Assembly: GCA_947579605.1 (NCBI GenBank)
Contig: OX388321.1
Location: 16,607,614-16,671,613 of the forward strand
Direction of reading: 5' to 3'
Length of the DNA stretch: 64,000 bases
Source of the DNA: Athripsodes cinereus
Taxonomy: Eukaryota > Arthropoda > Insecta > Trichoptera > Leptoceridae
Shown here: in pieces, positions 22,440 to 33,095 of the stretch
How the letters are laid out: every line of letters starts with the position of its first letter
Numbering within the stretch: the first letter of the stretch is position 1
The notes under the pieces: generated by a model
What the model was told of the DNA's origin: nothing
Database searches by the model: none
What the model saw: the letters and a program-made list of their open reading frames with translations, nothing else
Made by a program: the position numbers and the translations under genes

Positions 22440-22835
22440 TTATGGGTGGGTGTCTGATCTGCCAATGGAGAGATTGCAAGATATCTTAGGATTCCATGAT
22501 TTGTTTTGTGTTTTATGTGGGGTGATATACGTGTGTTAGTATGTGGTGTGGGATTTGTGATGTATGTGGTTGAGGGATGTGTTGTTTTTTTCTGGTTTTA
22601 TATGGAGAAATGGTTTGTTTGTGTGTTGTTTCATGTATGTTTTTCTTGTTATGAATGTGATTGTGTTAATATAGGAGATGAATGCTTTTTGTGATTGTGT
22701 ATATGTTTCAATATGATTGATATGTTTGTGAGATGTTTGCCCTAGAACAGGTTATACCTAGTTGGGCAGCATCAATGAAAATATGTATAAGATTTGGTAT
22801 TTATTAGTGTAATAAAATAAATAAATAAAAAAAAT
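22440..22835 (+). mobile_element. Probable LINE 3' UTR: G/T-rich, C-poor, (AATA)n tail
   Basis: Between 22500 and 22740 the plus strand is almost free of C and rich in TGTG and TATG words. It then passes through TGCCCTAGAACAGGTTATAC and GTTGGGCAGCATC to an (AATA)n tail at about 22812-22828. A C-poor 3' UTR with an oligo-AATA tail is common in insect LINEs. The 62-residue frame inside (22506-22694) is a by-product of the base skew. Confidence 0.45.
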
Positions 22836-23410
22836 GAAACCTACCACTAACGCCACTTGTGGGAAAAATACGCGGATTTGCCGGCAGTATTGAACTTACA
22901 TTGTCACGCCAAAAGGTACGGTAGGTAATTTTAATAGTTTTTATCTGTTTCAAGGTAAACACTTAGCTATTTTCATGCCTATTCAAACTTGACAAATAAC
23001 AATTATTCAGTCATTTTCATCATTTCTCTGTGTTCGCCTCGTTTAGTTTCAATTATTCAAAAGATTATATTGCTATTTGCAAAGTGTGAATTCTTGTACA
23101 CTATTATTCTTGTAGAATAGAGAATATTTGAAACGATGTCTTAATAATAATTGTCGTCTTGAAGAATTATCCGGTATTTGCTTTAATTTCACAGTAATTA
23201 CAACATTCTTTAATTTATTTACCGGCTCTTGAAATCTTCAAATCGTCTCTAAGTTTTTACGATTTACTTTAAATCGTTAAGACCAATCGTTGGCGTTCCC
23301 GTTATATTAAAAAAAATAGTCTGTAAATTTGTAAAATCGTTGTTGAAGATGTTTTAATTTATTTAAATTCATATTCACATTCATAAAAAAACGAGTACCT
23401 ACTTTGATAT
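22836..23410. other. Unassigned AT-rich DNA
   Basis: ACGCCACTTGTGGGAAAAAT at about 22850-22869 may be a family A hairpin scrap. Nothing else is supported. Confidence 0.4.
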
Positions 23411-23650
23411 TCTTCTTCTTCTTTCTGTGCCATGTCAGGTCCCCCCGACGTTGGCGATCACTCCGGCGAAAACCTCCCTGTCCTGTGCTGCTCTGAACAG
23501 GTCATCCACTGTCCTAATTCCGGTCCATTCTCTAATATTGCGCAGCCAGGACATCTGCTTTCTGCCAACTCCCCGTCTTCCTTCTATCTTGCCCTCCAAT
23601 ATAAGGCGGAGGAGACGGTACTTCTCTCCTCTTTGATATTACAAGCATTA
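23411..23650 (-). pseudogene. LINE 3' end, C-terminal ORF remnant with (GAA)n tail
   Basis: On the minus strand an open frame reads RLLRLILEGKIEGRRGVGRK, QMSWLRNIREWTGIRTVDDL and FRAAQDREVFAGVIANVGGT, then TGA (complement of 23435-23437). The EGKIEGRRGxGRxxxSWLxN pattern and the final QDR segment are typical of the C-terminal tail of insect non-LTR polyproteins. A (GAA)n run follows (plus-strand TTC repeat 23411-23423). The two plus-strand frames over this locus are antisense. The polymerase domain is absent. Confidence 0.75.
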
Positions 23651-24284
23651 TTTTATAAGTTTTTTGTAAGTATTATTAGTTCTAACTACATAATATATAG
23701 TACTATAAGAACAATTGCAATAATAATGTATCAGGTTTTTATTTGATATCCTTTACGACTTCCATTAACCCAGCCAATACTAAAAATAAATGTATGAGCT
23801 ATGATATTACTATTTGTTTATACTTTGTTCACTGCTGTTTCACATAGTAAAGGACAAGGCGTAACTCCCATAGAATTATTACGAGGAAGTTAGTGGAAGA
23901 GGGGTGGGTTGCACAAAATATTATTTACCGATCGTAGGAACTGCGAATGCCATATCTTTATAATTTTGTTTGGGTAGAAAGTGATTTTTTGAATGAAAAA
24001 GAGAATAGACTGAAGAAATAATTGTTTGAAAGAAAAAGAAAATATGTGTAGGAAACCTTGATAAGTATAAATAATTTTAACCGCCATTCTTAAAAAAGTA
24101 ATTATCTTTATATGTTTGTCCTCAGTTTTATATCCTAATACCGAAAATGAAAATGGGTTCATAGAAGGTGTGTGATTCTTAGTAAAATTAATTTTAACCC
24201 TGTACAGGTTCGCACTGGGTTGTAGATAATGAACAAAAAATATACTTAATCGAAACTTAATTAAAAAGATGTTCTAATATTATG
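23651..24284. other. Unassigned AT-rich DNA
   Basis: A 90-residue minus frame at 23890-24162 has no recognised motif. No repeat was identified. Confidence 0.4.
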
Positions 24285-24292
24285 TAAAATAA

Positions 24293-24497
24293 TTATAAAA
24301 TAATAAAATTAATGTATTGAACACTGTTTTACTTCCACTTCACTTTATTTAAATGTCAGTACGTTTTCGAACATTAACTGTTCATTATCGATGACAATGC
24401 AATACTGAGCTCACTTTAACAAACTACCTACACCAAAAGTTTTAGAAGTGGGGATGTCAGTGTTGGTATCTGAACATTCACTACATTATTCAAATTC
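24293..24497 (-). repeat. Left arm of Penelope-like inverted repeat
   Basis: Reverse complement of 24998-25202, with a single mismatch at 24360. Contains the last 23 codons, stop and 3' UTR of the GIY-YIG frame and, on the minus strand at about 24358-24395, a ribozyme-like motif. The mismatch breaks the self-complementary block AACGTT (here AACGTA). Confidence 0.95.
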
Positions 24498-24976
24498 TTG
24501 TGTATTTCCAATGTCTCTAAAATATCTAATTTAAAACCCTTTTCACACATATGGAGTACTTCGGCATCATCTTCACCAAAACTGTGTCCTGTCTCCCTTG
24601 CATGATCCGCCATCTCAGAATTAATACTTAAGTTTCTAATCGCCTTTGTATGTTCCTTTATTCTGGTGGAGAACTTTCTTCCCGTTTGACCAACATAGAC
24701 TGCTGAGCAATCATTACATGACAATTTATATACTCCACTCTGCTGCATTTTAGGGATCTCCGATTTATTGTTTAATATCAATTTATTTATATTGTTACTG
24801 GTATAAAATGCTGGTTTGAAATCCTTGTCCCTGCAAACATTCAATATATCAGTGGATATCTTTCCCGAATATAAAATTCTTCTCCATGGTTTAATATCAT
24901 CCTGTAACACTGTATCTTGTGTTTTATTATAGACGAATCTATGTATTAATGATAGTTTTTCTTTTTTAGATATCAT
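24428..24976 (-). CDS. Penelope-like GIY-YIG endonuclease domain (truncated polyprotein)
   Basis: A 182-residue uninterrupted frame is the C-terminal part of a Penelope-like polyprotein, which normally has a reverse transcriptase followed by a GIY-YIG endonuclease that nicks target DNA. Residues 81-109 carry the motif: GVY (81-83), CNDC (87-90), YVG (94-96) and the helix Arg at 105 in FSTRIKEH. H125 and H131 follow, fitting the Cys/His cluster known from Penelope-like endonucleases, and a Glu lies in LETLEIHK (151-160). The first 70 residues resemble the linker after the polymerase. The frame opens at a 13-bp direct duplication (ATATCATATTCTT at 24970-24982 and 24983-24995) where the element joins its inverted terminal copy, so the ATG is incidental. 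The open frame suggests a fairly young insertion. Confidence 0.85.
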   Translation of the reverse strand: MISKKEKLSLIHRFVYNKTQDTVLQDDIKPWRRILYSGKISTDILNVCRDKDFKPAFYTSNNINKLILNNKSEIPKMQQSGVYKLSCNDCSAVYVGQTGRKFSTRIKEHTKAIRNLSINSEMADHARETGHSFGEDDAEVLHMCEKGFKLDILETLEIHKNLNNVVNVQIPTLTSPLLKLLV

Positions 24977-24997
24977 ATTCTTATATCATATTCTTTC

Positions 24998-25202
24998 GAA
25001 TTTGAATAATGTAGTGAATGTTCAGATACCAACACTGACATCCCCACTTCTAAAACTTTTGGTGTAGGTAGTTTGTTAAAGTGAGCTCAGTATTGCATTG
25101 TCATCGATAATGAACAGTTAATGTTCGAAAACGTTCTGACATTTAAATAAAGTGAAGTGGAAGTAAAACAGTGTTCAATACATTAATTTTATTATTTTAT
25201 AA
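24998..25202 (+). repeat. Right arm of Penelope-like inverted repeat
   Basis: Plus-strand copy of the element's 3' end: the last 23 codons and stop, then the terminal repeat with the ribozyme-like motif at 25101-25136 (stem II GAACA-GTTAA-TGTTC, then GAA-AACGTT-C). An ATG follows at 25204. Confidence 0.95.
25101..25136 (+). ncRNA. Hammerhead-like motif in Penelope terminal repeat
   Basis: Read 5' to 3': TCGATAA in place of the CUGANGA core, T, a perfect 5-bp stem II (GAACA/TGTTC), GAA, the self-complementary AACGTT, and C. The GAA, short palindromic stem III and UC cleavage position fit a hammerhead. The first core bases are degraded and one extra T sits between core and stem II, so activity is doubtful. 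Confidence 0.4.
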
Positions 25203-25255
25203 AATGACGTTCCACAAAGTTTCTCTCGAAAATTTCGAAAATTTAAAATAATTAT

Positions 25256-27504
25256 GTTTTACCAAATATTTTCTATTACGAGTTTAATCTTCAAACGAAC
25301 GTTCAAAATTTTAAATTAAAGAAGAAACATCCAATAGATTATTTTAGAACTAACGTAATTTTATATTTCACCTCAGTCCTCACTTTCTTCTTCTGGACAT
25401 AGAGTCTGGGAGTATGCTGCTTGTTTAGTATGATTATTTATGAAGTTACTATATATACCTATAATGATATTATCTGACTCGTGTATAATAAAAGTGGATT
25501 GCTTTCCTGTAGATATTATTACAATTTCTATGTGTTTTGACCTCGTTTAATATATTTTTACCTAAGTGCCAGAATTTAATAAAATTCTGTTGAAAAATTT
25601 AACATTCCTTATTTGATAGATATTTTTAACTTGAAAATCTTTGAAAGTATTTTATATTTAATACATTTAAAATGAAAAAAAAAACTGTTATAATTTTCAC
25701 TTCACTTAAAACCAGCTCTTTACATGAGTCAAGTAATCATCTATTGATTAGATACAAAATTATTATAGTGTTTTTTTTATATCGTTAAGACTATTTTTGA
25801 AATTTAAACATATTGTATTTAATAATTTACACAGTGTGAACGCACCAACATTAAATTAAATAAAACAAAAAAATCAGAAAAATTACTACATAAATGCTCT
25901 TATATGATTCATCCTAATGTAATTTGTGAGTTTGTGGGTGTTTATCAGTCACAAATCGTCCATATTTTTTAGGTCCTCGAGTACTAACAAAGAATTTAAA
26001 CTCAAGCCTCGACCATAAATGTTTTTAATAACATGTTTTTTTTCCTTAAATCGTTGTTTACTCAATTTATTAATACATTGAAAAACTTCTTAACCACAAT
26101 TAACAACCGAATTCAAAAGTTAAAACAAAGTGCGAAAAACTCCTCTGAATAATCTGAAACCTTAATACACGAGTATCAAATGCTTAGGACCTGGACCATA
26201 ACATCATTGATATTAAATTTATTCTGAATGGAATCATTGACACCTTGTGAAATATTAAACTCAGACTTATTTAAAGACCCTTATACAGATTCTGAATCCT
26301 TAAAAATATAAAAGAATAAATTGAGAAGATTATTGACAATATAATGTTTTATGTATTTCTCCTTTTTACCGTGTCACTACCCCCAGAATTAAGGGTGGAA
26401 AGATCAAAAAGTGGTAGCTATTTTAGGTATGAGAAGGTTATTATTTGCGAAAATACAGCTTCAATTTACGTATTGGTCGTAAAATATGAAATATTGTAAT
26501 AAAAACTTTCATTTATTCAACACAATCAATGTCAACTGACTTTATGGTCGTCCTAGATCTATGTAGGTACACACATATACATACTAACATCACATAAAAA
26601 CTAAATTGTGTATAGGTATATCGTAATATCTAAGGAAGTTTATTATTTCTTCGAACTACATCTGATTCCTTCTCAAAATAACTATTATCTTTCACGTGCA
26701 ATTTGTCATATTGTGGATGAAAAGGCAGTTTGAGTGAAGGTTTTGTGTAATATGAAATAACACTGTCATGTGTCTCACAAAATTGTATAGGTACAACGTT
26801 TACCACAAGCACACCTATCCCTTTTACCAACAAATTGCCATCTTCAAGTGGTGGCAAAAAATGAAACAAAGATGACTGAAGAATAAGGAAGATTTGATAT
26901 TTTATTTGACAAATATTTCAGATCACAGCTAGTCACAACAATACATTAGCAAATATTAAATATAAATCAGTACACACCTAAACCAGTAAAAATCTCGCAG
27001 AATTCCAAAACATCAATAATTAATCTAATTATGTAGAAATTAATTTATGGAATAATAATTCTTTTTATTCTTTGCCTTATCCTTGTTTTTATATTGATGA
27101 CAAATCCATTCAAAACATGTTTCCATTCAGTGTAATTTGGTATCAGCTACTCTTCATTTAAAATCATTTTCTTTTTTCACAACTAAAAGTTTGTTATTCA
27201 AAAGGAGCAGTTATTTACAATTTCATTCACATCTAAAGGTACTTGAGCATCAAGCTTATTACTGCGGTTCGCGATGTTGCGATGTACTATATGTAGTAAT
27301 ATTGTGGGTAATTCATAAAATATATCCGTTAACGCATGCAATAAAAACCGTCATACAATTTTCAGTCTCATTATAGGGAGAGAAAATATATAACCACTGA
27401 ATGTTTTCAACCTGATGAACGAAAAAATATTTATAAAAAAGTTTTAAGTAATAATATCTGTAAATAAAAATAAATAAATATTACTCAACAGGCACCTCAT
27501 TTGG
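25256..27504. other. Unassigned AT-rich DNA
   Basis: Frames at 26630-26869 (minus) and 27137-27376 (plus) have no recognisable domain. No complete repeat was identified. Confidence 0.4.
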
Positions 27505-27840
27505 CACAAACTCGCTTTTAGTAAAGGAAAGATGAAAGGTGTCCCGATGCTTACGAATCGGGATAGTCTGGTTAAAGTGCATCTTACCCAAGGAGAAAGC
27601 CATCAGCTCAAACCCATCTTAAAAAGACGCGTTCAATAGATTGGACATATAGTGCGTCAAGAAATCTTTCTACAAAAAATAATATGAGGGCTGACTAGGG
27701 AGACTAACATAAGTGGAGGCCACGTAGAGAACCCCCCAGACGAGCAATCCGAAGATATGAAATACGGATCCTACGAAAAGCTGAGGAGGATCGCACAAGA
27801 TAGAGCACAATAGAAAGAAAGATACAGACATTTCTGCAAA
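27505..27840 (+). pseudogene. Decayed LINE C-terminal remnant
   Basis: The plus strand reads LKRRVQ, a stop in place of Trp, then IGHIVRQE near 27610-27662. This matches the (R)xQWxGHIxR motif after non-LTR reverse transcriptases. About 40 codons later, after a frameshift, EDMKYGSYEKLRRIAQDRAQ ends near 27811, like the QDR end seen at 9897 and 23435. Stops and shifts show it is dead. The 72-residue minus frame at 27670-27888 is antisense. Confidence 0.55.
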
Positions 27841-29310
27841 TTGAAACACAGGATAATAATCAGCGAGAGTACTGTTTTTCATTAACATTTTTTAAGCACT
27901 GTGTTTATTGTTCTTTTTGCTTAGAGAGAGAAATTAACACTCAGTAAAATATATTTTAATTATAAACACGGGACTGAACAATATTTATGAATGATAATTA
28001 TTGTACGCATTGTACCTGCCCGGTTTAATACAAAAATTTTATATTCATTTTGGGTAATTTAGAAAAAGGAAAATGAGACAAAAACATTTCAAAAACGGAC
28101 AGAGCCCTAAAAACAACAAAATTAATGAATAGAAGTACTGAAGTGAAAATGGATTGGGAAAATTAATAATACCAAAATAAATTATGTTTTATCAAAATTT
28201 CCCTTCTTTAAAATCCCCGTGTCCTTGTTCGTCACCATTGGGAGTGTTTCCCACCCAATAAATTATAACAAAAATACTATTTATAATTTTTGAAATTTTT
28301 GAATAAAATAATATTTTGTAAGATATAATTTAACTGAATTACTCTATGTAGTTAGTATGTATATGTAGTTTAGACATTTGAATTTGTAGCGTACAAAATT
28401 TGTCATTGTTCTCGAAACAATGACAATCTATGGACGCCCAACAGTTAAAAAAGTGATACGGAATTTTACTGTTTTTTACTACGCTAAAACTTTAGTAGAA
28501 AATTAAATATTTACATCCGTGGGACGGGACAGTCACACATACATATATACTTATGTAGTAGTCGACAATAAAGTCATGTAGACATCTTCTAAGTTTTGTA
28601 AGGTAGATAGTGCACGTATAATTTTGAAAAAGGCGTAAAAATAGCACTTATAATAGGCAACCTTTTCCTAATAGCTTACGACATAAAATTGGCACTTAGT
28701 GCTAATGCAATACGCTGCTATTACTTACTCACTAGTTTTAGACCCGGTTCCAGTCTAAAGAAAGGCACATAGAAGTCATTTACAAAATATAAAAAAAGGC
28801 TATTGAAATAAGTTGAGTAGAAATGTGTTCGAACTTTTTCGAACGCTGCTCTTTTTGGGTACCTACTCTTGTTGGGTCATCCTCAACAAGTTGAAGGAGG
28901 CAAGGTTCATATTCTTTCAAAAGTACCTTCAAATCATGTGTTATAAATTCATTGCCAATTTGGAAATCCGCTCAATATATAAATGATGATCTTGGCCTGA
29001 TTCATATTTCTACTTTACAAAAACATATGTTTTCTGCCGAAAGGATACTTAGTTGTTAACATAATGTCAGTATTTATTATATTTTTTCTTTAATCAAATA
29101 ACAACCTACAAGTTTACTTGTGTTATAACGAACTCGAATATTTATTAGATTAGTAGAGACATACTTTATTCTATCTAATACATTACTACTCACTTATTCC
29201 TTCCATTCCGTTTTAATAATTCATGTTCGTTTCCCTAAGAGCTCTGCATACATTACTTACTACCTTTAATTAAACTCAGTATGCCCGTTTGTAATATGTA
29301 TTAAAATAAT
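27841..29310. other. Unassigned AT-rich DNA
   Basis: Contains one clear stem-loop at 28400-28426 (listed separately). No gene is supported. Confidence 0.4.
28400..28426. repeat. Short perfect stem-loop
   Basis: Arms TTGTCATTGTT (28400-28410) and AACAATGACAA (28416-28426) with a 5-nt loop. No poly-T tract follows, and no repeat family link was found. Confidence 0.7.
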
Positions 29311-29410
29311 TGAGGGTCGTGGGTTCGATCCTCAGTCTGGGCAAAAATATTAATGTCCATTTTTCTGAGCAATTCAATGTGTGCGAGTCATCTATAGTAG
29401 TTCAAAACTT
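29311..29410 (+). mobile_element. tRNA-like SINE fragment (second type)
   Basis: GAGGGTCGTGGGTTCGATCC contains a polymerase III B-box with flanking complementary bases (GAGG/CCTC), followed by TCAGTCTGGGCAAAAAT. The body differs from family S. The upstream part is degraded, so it is more likely a SINE or tRNA relic than a functional tRNA. Confidence 0.45.
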
Positions 29411-29864
29411 AATTTGATTGACATCCACACTTCTGAGTAAGTGAAAATCCAGTTTTCAACACAACAGACTGTGTTACATACAATAATTAAAATAATTCAT
29501 TATTACCACAATATTTAAGTATTTTTTTTTAATTTTATGCATTATGTACATTTATCATGGATGCATTTTTTCTATTCCATCATCACAGTTCATATCTTGT
29601 TTTTACACATAATTGTATATATTTTCATTACGAAATGTTTCTATCCAGGCTCGGAAAAAAATAATATATTTATGAAACAAGACTTATACTCTTCAAAAAT
29701 GGTTTATATTAAGTACAGCTTAGCTTAACCTCCTTTCACTCAACACCTTTACTACGATAAAAAATATACACATAAGTTTAGAAGTGACTAGCCAAATAGC
29801 TCTTATAAAGCTTAAAGATCTAATAGGCTTTCTAAATAACTATGTTACAAAATACATTCATAAA
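29411..29864. other. Unassigned AT-rich DNA
   Basis: No supported gene or repeat. Confidence 0.4.
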
Positions 29865-30085
29865 TCTTCTTCCCCTTGTCCAAGTTGGGTCGGGGGCCCA
29901 TTGCGCCTAGGTATCTCCTCCACCGCTTCTAGGACCTTTGGCCACTCCAAACCATGTCTTTCAAGTTTCAACACACATATTTGACACCTGCCCTTGCCAG
30001 CTTCTTCTAGAGCGGCTCACCGGTCTTCTGCCCTCTCCCACAGCCTCCAAAGATCTATGTGGTAGTTTGTCTTCTGTTACAAAAT
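29865..30085 (-). pseudogene. LINE C-terminal remnant
   Basis: On the minus strand RRPVSRSRRSWQGQV matches the (G)RPxGRPRxxW segment of non-LTR tails. After a frameshift HGLEWPKVLEAVEEIPRR follows. The segment is much richer in G and C than its flanks. The two plus-strand frames here (29784-29984 and 29938-30126) are antisense. Confidence 0.5.
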
Positions 30086-30608
30086 TCGTAAATTATTTCA
30101 TTTTTTCTGATATTATGATTTTCTGACTTATTACTTAAGAACAGTCCTCTTCTATGATCAAAGAATTTATTTCATTTCTACTAATTTTGACGTTGACGAA
30201 CAAAAATGTGTATTCAAATATTTGTCAAACAATACCTGTGTCACCTTTTCTTTCGTTAATAACCATAAACATTTATAATAATGACTTTGTTTTTTGTAGA
30301 AAAATAAGAAATTTATGAATTCACATACCACCCAAGTTATCTTTTTAATGAGATTTTTCTTGTTTTGTTATCAATACATTTAATCTAAGTTAAAAATCGT
30401 TTTGATTTGATTTTTTAAAATTAGATCGATCTTTATCGATAAGGCTCCATTTGAATACACCAACTGATATGTGAACTATTATATTAAAAAACGTTTTTAA
30501 ACGATCGTAAAAAATAATTGGTACCCGTAACCGGTCGGAAAATAGAATCTTAATGTAAAACAAATGGTTCAAGTGAGATATAATATGTGAATCGAGATCT
30601 TGATGTTA

Positions 30609-30610
<2 letters not shown>
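30086..30610. other. Unassigned AT-rich DNA
   Basis: No supported feature. Confidence 0.4.
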
Positions 30611-30643
<33 letters not shown>

Positions 30644-30690
30644 TAGACAATTCACACAGACCGAGCTAGTCCCAAACTAAGATATGAATC
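30611..30690 (-). mobile_element. Retroposon tail with 30-nt poly-A (minus strand)
   Basis: An uninterrupted T30 (30611-30640) is followed by ATATAGACAATTCACACAGA and CCGAGCTAGTCCCAAACTAA. Read on the minus strand, this is a short 3' UTR ending in a long poly-A, resembling LINE or SINE ends of insects. The length of the A-run suggests a young insertion, though the body cannot be bounded. Confidence 0.5.
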
Positions 30691-31389
30691 TTACTCGAGT
30701 TACTTACTCATTTAATTCTCCTAATATTCCTCTATGGAATTCCAGAATATAATGATACTCCCACACTTCTAAAAATTTCAATTATCCTGTAAATGGCTTT
30801 TAGACTTTGAAGAATTTAACATCGTCGTATGCATAAATGACGATGAAATTCATTGGGAAATTCTGTGGCTATTCGCTTTTTTTGTATGTATCCGCCAGCT
30901 ATTTATCTATTTAGATCTGAAAATTCAAGGCTAACCCCTATTTGTGCATTCCTTCGAACTTCATAATAATCTTTCATTAACAACTCGATATATGCCACGA
31001 GTGGGGTACCCAATTAACTAATTGCATGTAAATTTGAAGATGTTGAATACATGGATTATTTATCAAATATAATAACTCCAAATGTGTCCTATTAAAGGCA
31101 CCGTTAATGTATCCTATTTATGAGGAAAGTAAATGTTGCTGCAACTTATCATCGAGAGCTTTTTTCGAGGGATGAAGAGATGTCGTTAAAAGGCAGATCG
31201 GATGATATACACGAATGAACATAGATACGAAGAATTGTGAGAAGAATCGATGTCTTCCCTAAGTATCGCTTATAATAAATAACAATATATGTATATATTA
31301 GAGGGACCGTCATTAATTAATGAGATATATGGTTGTAATAACAATAATTATTACTCAATTCAAGATTCACATTATATTTTAAGATATTA
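30691..31389. other. Unassigned DNA with a family A scrap
   Basis: TATATGCCACGAGTGGGGTA at about 30990-31009 and an ATTGCATGTAAAT block match the minus-oriented family A hairpin region. The rest shows no feature. Confidence 0.4.
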
Positions 31390-32081
31390 GGGCCTATTCT
31401 GAATCTTAATGAACTAACTAACTAAAAAGTTGATTAATATTAGTTACTGTGTAGTATTCAGCATTAGTTATGAACTATAAACAACTATAAACTCGAGAAC
31501 CACCAAGTGCAAACGGTAAAATCTATGGGACAAACTAATATTAGTCAGTAATGCCGCAATACAAAATGTTTTTCACGTTCCGATTTACACTTCTGGTAAC
31601 AATTTAATAGTTGTCGCGCGTGAAAATTGTGAAATGTCAGATTTGCCGATATATTTTGGCGTTCGTATTTGCGTCGGTGGTGGTGTAATTTTACAATTTA
31701 TGCATGCTAATAGTTGCGAGGGCCCTAAAAATATAAATTTTTAATTTTAATTGAAAAAAACAACTTAATACTTCTAAAATATAGCAATATTCTGCGGTAA
31801 AATGACAGCAACTAATAATATTCGCACATTAAAAGTCGCGAATAAAATTCTGCCAAATCCAACTTATTTTAGTCGTCGGCTGTCGACTAAAATTTCATTC
31901 TGAATACGAAATCCATAGATTCTCGAATTTATAGTTGTACTAAGGTGTCAAAATGAACTAAATTAGTACGGAAAACTGTGAATACGAATTGTGAGAACTA
32001 ATTATCATGACTCGACTATCTTCTCACACTTAGTTGACTTAGTTAGTGCAACTAAACTATTTTATGATTCAGAATTGGCCG
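31390..32081. mobile_element. Non-autonomous TA-flanked DNA transposon, copy 2 (inverted)
   Basis: A 692-bp element, homologous end to end with 4593-5283 but in opposite orientation, flanked by TA (31388-31389 and 32082-32083). Left end GGGCCTATTCTGAATC, right end GATTCAGAATTGGCCG. It shares internal landmarks with copy 1 (reverse complement): ACCACCAAGTGCAAACGG, AATTGTGAAATGTCAG and CTGCGGTAAAATGACAGC. Differences are scattered substitutions and small gaps. No transposase frame. Confidence 0.85.
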
Positions 32082-32394
32082 TATTATATTATTGTCTGTC
32101 TATGTTTAATACATGTTGTAATATCCCAATGGGGAATAACAAAGCATGTAAGTGGTTTAACAATGATAGTGATACACCTAAATCTAACAGAAAATGGATC
32201 ATAAACAATCGTGTCTACAACGTCAAACGGGGAAATAAAAAAAAGTGATTATAAATCATTATATATGTATTGTTTGTCTCAATTTCGTTAAATTTTTCGT
32301 GATGTGAATTTTTATTCACAATATTTTGGATTAAAAAACATATTGTAAATTACATATTATGAGCGTCCAACTCGAGGAATACGTAAGAAGGTAT

Positions 32395-33095
32395 ATATAC
32401 TAAAGATATTATACTCTAATCATGATTCTGATCCAATTTAATGTCCCTTTTAGAAATACCAGACAATCTGTAACTTTTCACGAGTCTTATACTAGAAATA
32501 ACTATACGTACCATACTCCAATAAACAGACTTCATAGACTTGGTAATCTGGTTGGTGAGAACACAGATGTTTTTGCTGACAGTTTCCTCAAATACAGATC
32601 TGACATCATCAAATTTTTATGTGCACATACTGACAATGGGTAGTCGAGGTTTATAGTTTACTTGTTTTTTACTCTGTAATACTTATTTATCATTTTTGGT
32701 GAGATGAGTCCATGTATATGTTGTGAATTCTTATTTATAAAATAGTATTTATAATTTGCTGTATATAAATATACAACCATTTGACCGTAATTTGCGATTT
32801 TTTAACTAACTGACCATTTGTTTTTCTGTTTGACATTTAATATTTATATCATTTCAATTTTAAAATTATTTTATTATATTAATTTCTTGACCAAATTTCT
32901 TTTTTTTAATTTTTTTAAATTGAGTCAACGTTGTTCTATCATTTAATTGTAGGTACTCTTGTTTTGTGTCTAATTAATTGTTTTGTGTCTTTTGAAATGA
33001 AAAATACTTTTTGTATGCATGTATTGTATGTATACTAAAATTTTTACATGTAAAAGGCTTCGGCCGTGAATATCTGAATAAATAAATAAATAAAA
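32395..33095 (+). mobile_element. LINE 3' end: ORF C-terminus, 3' UTR and (AATA)n tail
   Basis: Contains the 73-residue frame described below, followed by about 430 bp of T-rich 3' UTR, then ACATGTAAAAGGCTTCGGCC and an (AATA)n tail ending near 33093. The combination of a polyprotein C-terminus, 3' UTR and short-repeat tail defines a 5'-truncated non-LTR element. Confidence 0.65.
32422..32643 (+). CDS. LINE polyprotein C-terminus (partial)
   Basis: A 73-residue open frame. NTRQSVTFHESYTRNNYTYH, TPINRLHRLGNLVGENTDVF and ADSFLKYR resemble the extreme C-terminus of Jockey/CR1-type LINE polyproteins, where an F(H/Y)xxxxxTNYxxxSPxxRLxxLxN(xL) segment is followed by a D(L/I)F motif. The ATG is incidental, since the true start would lie kilobases upstream. 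No catalytic residues are present. Family placement is by resemblance only. Confidence 0.55.
   Translation: MILIQFNVPFRNTRQSVTFHESYTRNNYTYHTPINRLHRLGNLVGENTDVFADSFLKYRSDIIKFLCAHTDNG

Larger units (their letters stand above)
24297..25243 (-). mobile_element. Penelope-like element, 5'-truncated with inverted terminal copy
   Basis: A 947-bp insertion flanked by a perfect 12-bp target duplication TAAAATAATTAT (24285-24296 and 25244-25255). Almost the whole left part and right part are inverted copies of each other: 24293-24497 pairs with 24998-25202 over 205 bp with one mismatch (24360 against 25135). Between the arms lies a GIY-YIG endonuclease frame on the minus strand. The right arm holds the last 23 codons, stop and terminal repeat on the plus strand, followed by an ATG at 25204 and MTFHKVSLENFEN, which resembles the MNFH starts at 35306, 39738, 43721 and 60859. 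An inverted terminal copy joined to a truncated body is a known Penelope-like arrangement. The reverse transcriptase domain is missing, so the copy is dead. Confidence 0.85.

Noticed and set aside
22506..22694. Cys- and Val-rich 62-residue frame resembling a small secreted protein
   Set aside because: Cys and Val are forced by TGT/GTG-rich, C-poor DNA; no signal peptide or spacing pattern.
23427..23746. Two plus-strand frames (69 and 104 residues)
   Set aside because: Antisense of the LINE C-terminus read on the minus strand.
29311..29345. Possible functional tRNA gene
   Set aside because: Only the T-arm and B-box are clear; no full cloverleaf or A-box could be drawn.
30390..30572. 60-residue minus frame
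   Set aside because: AT-type composition with no motif.
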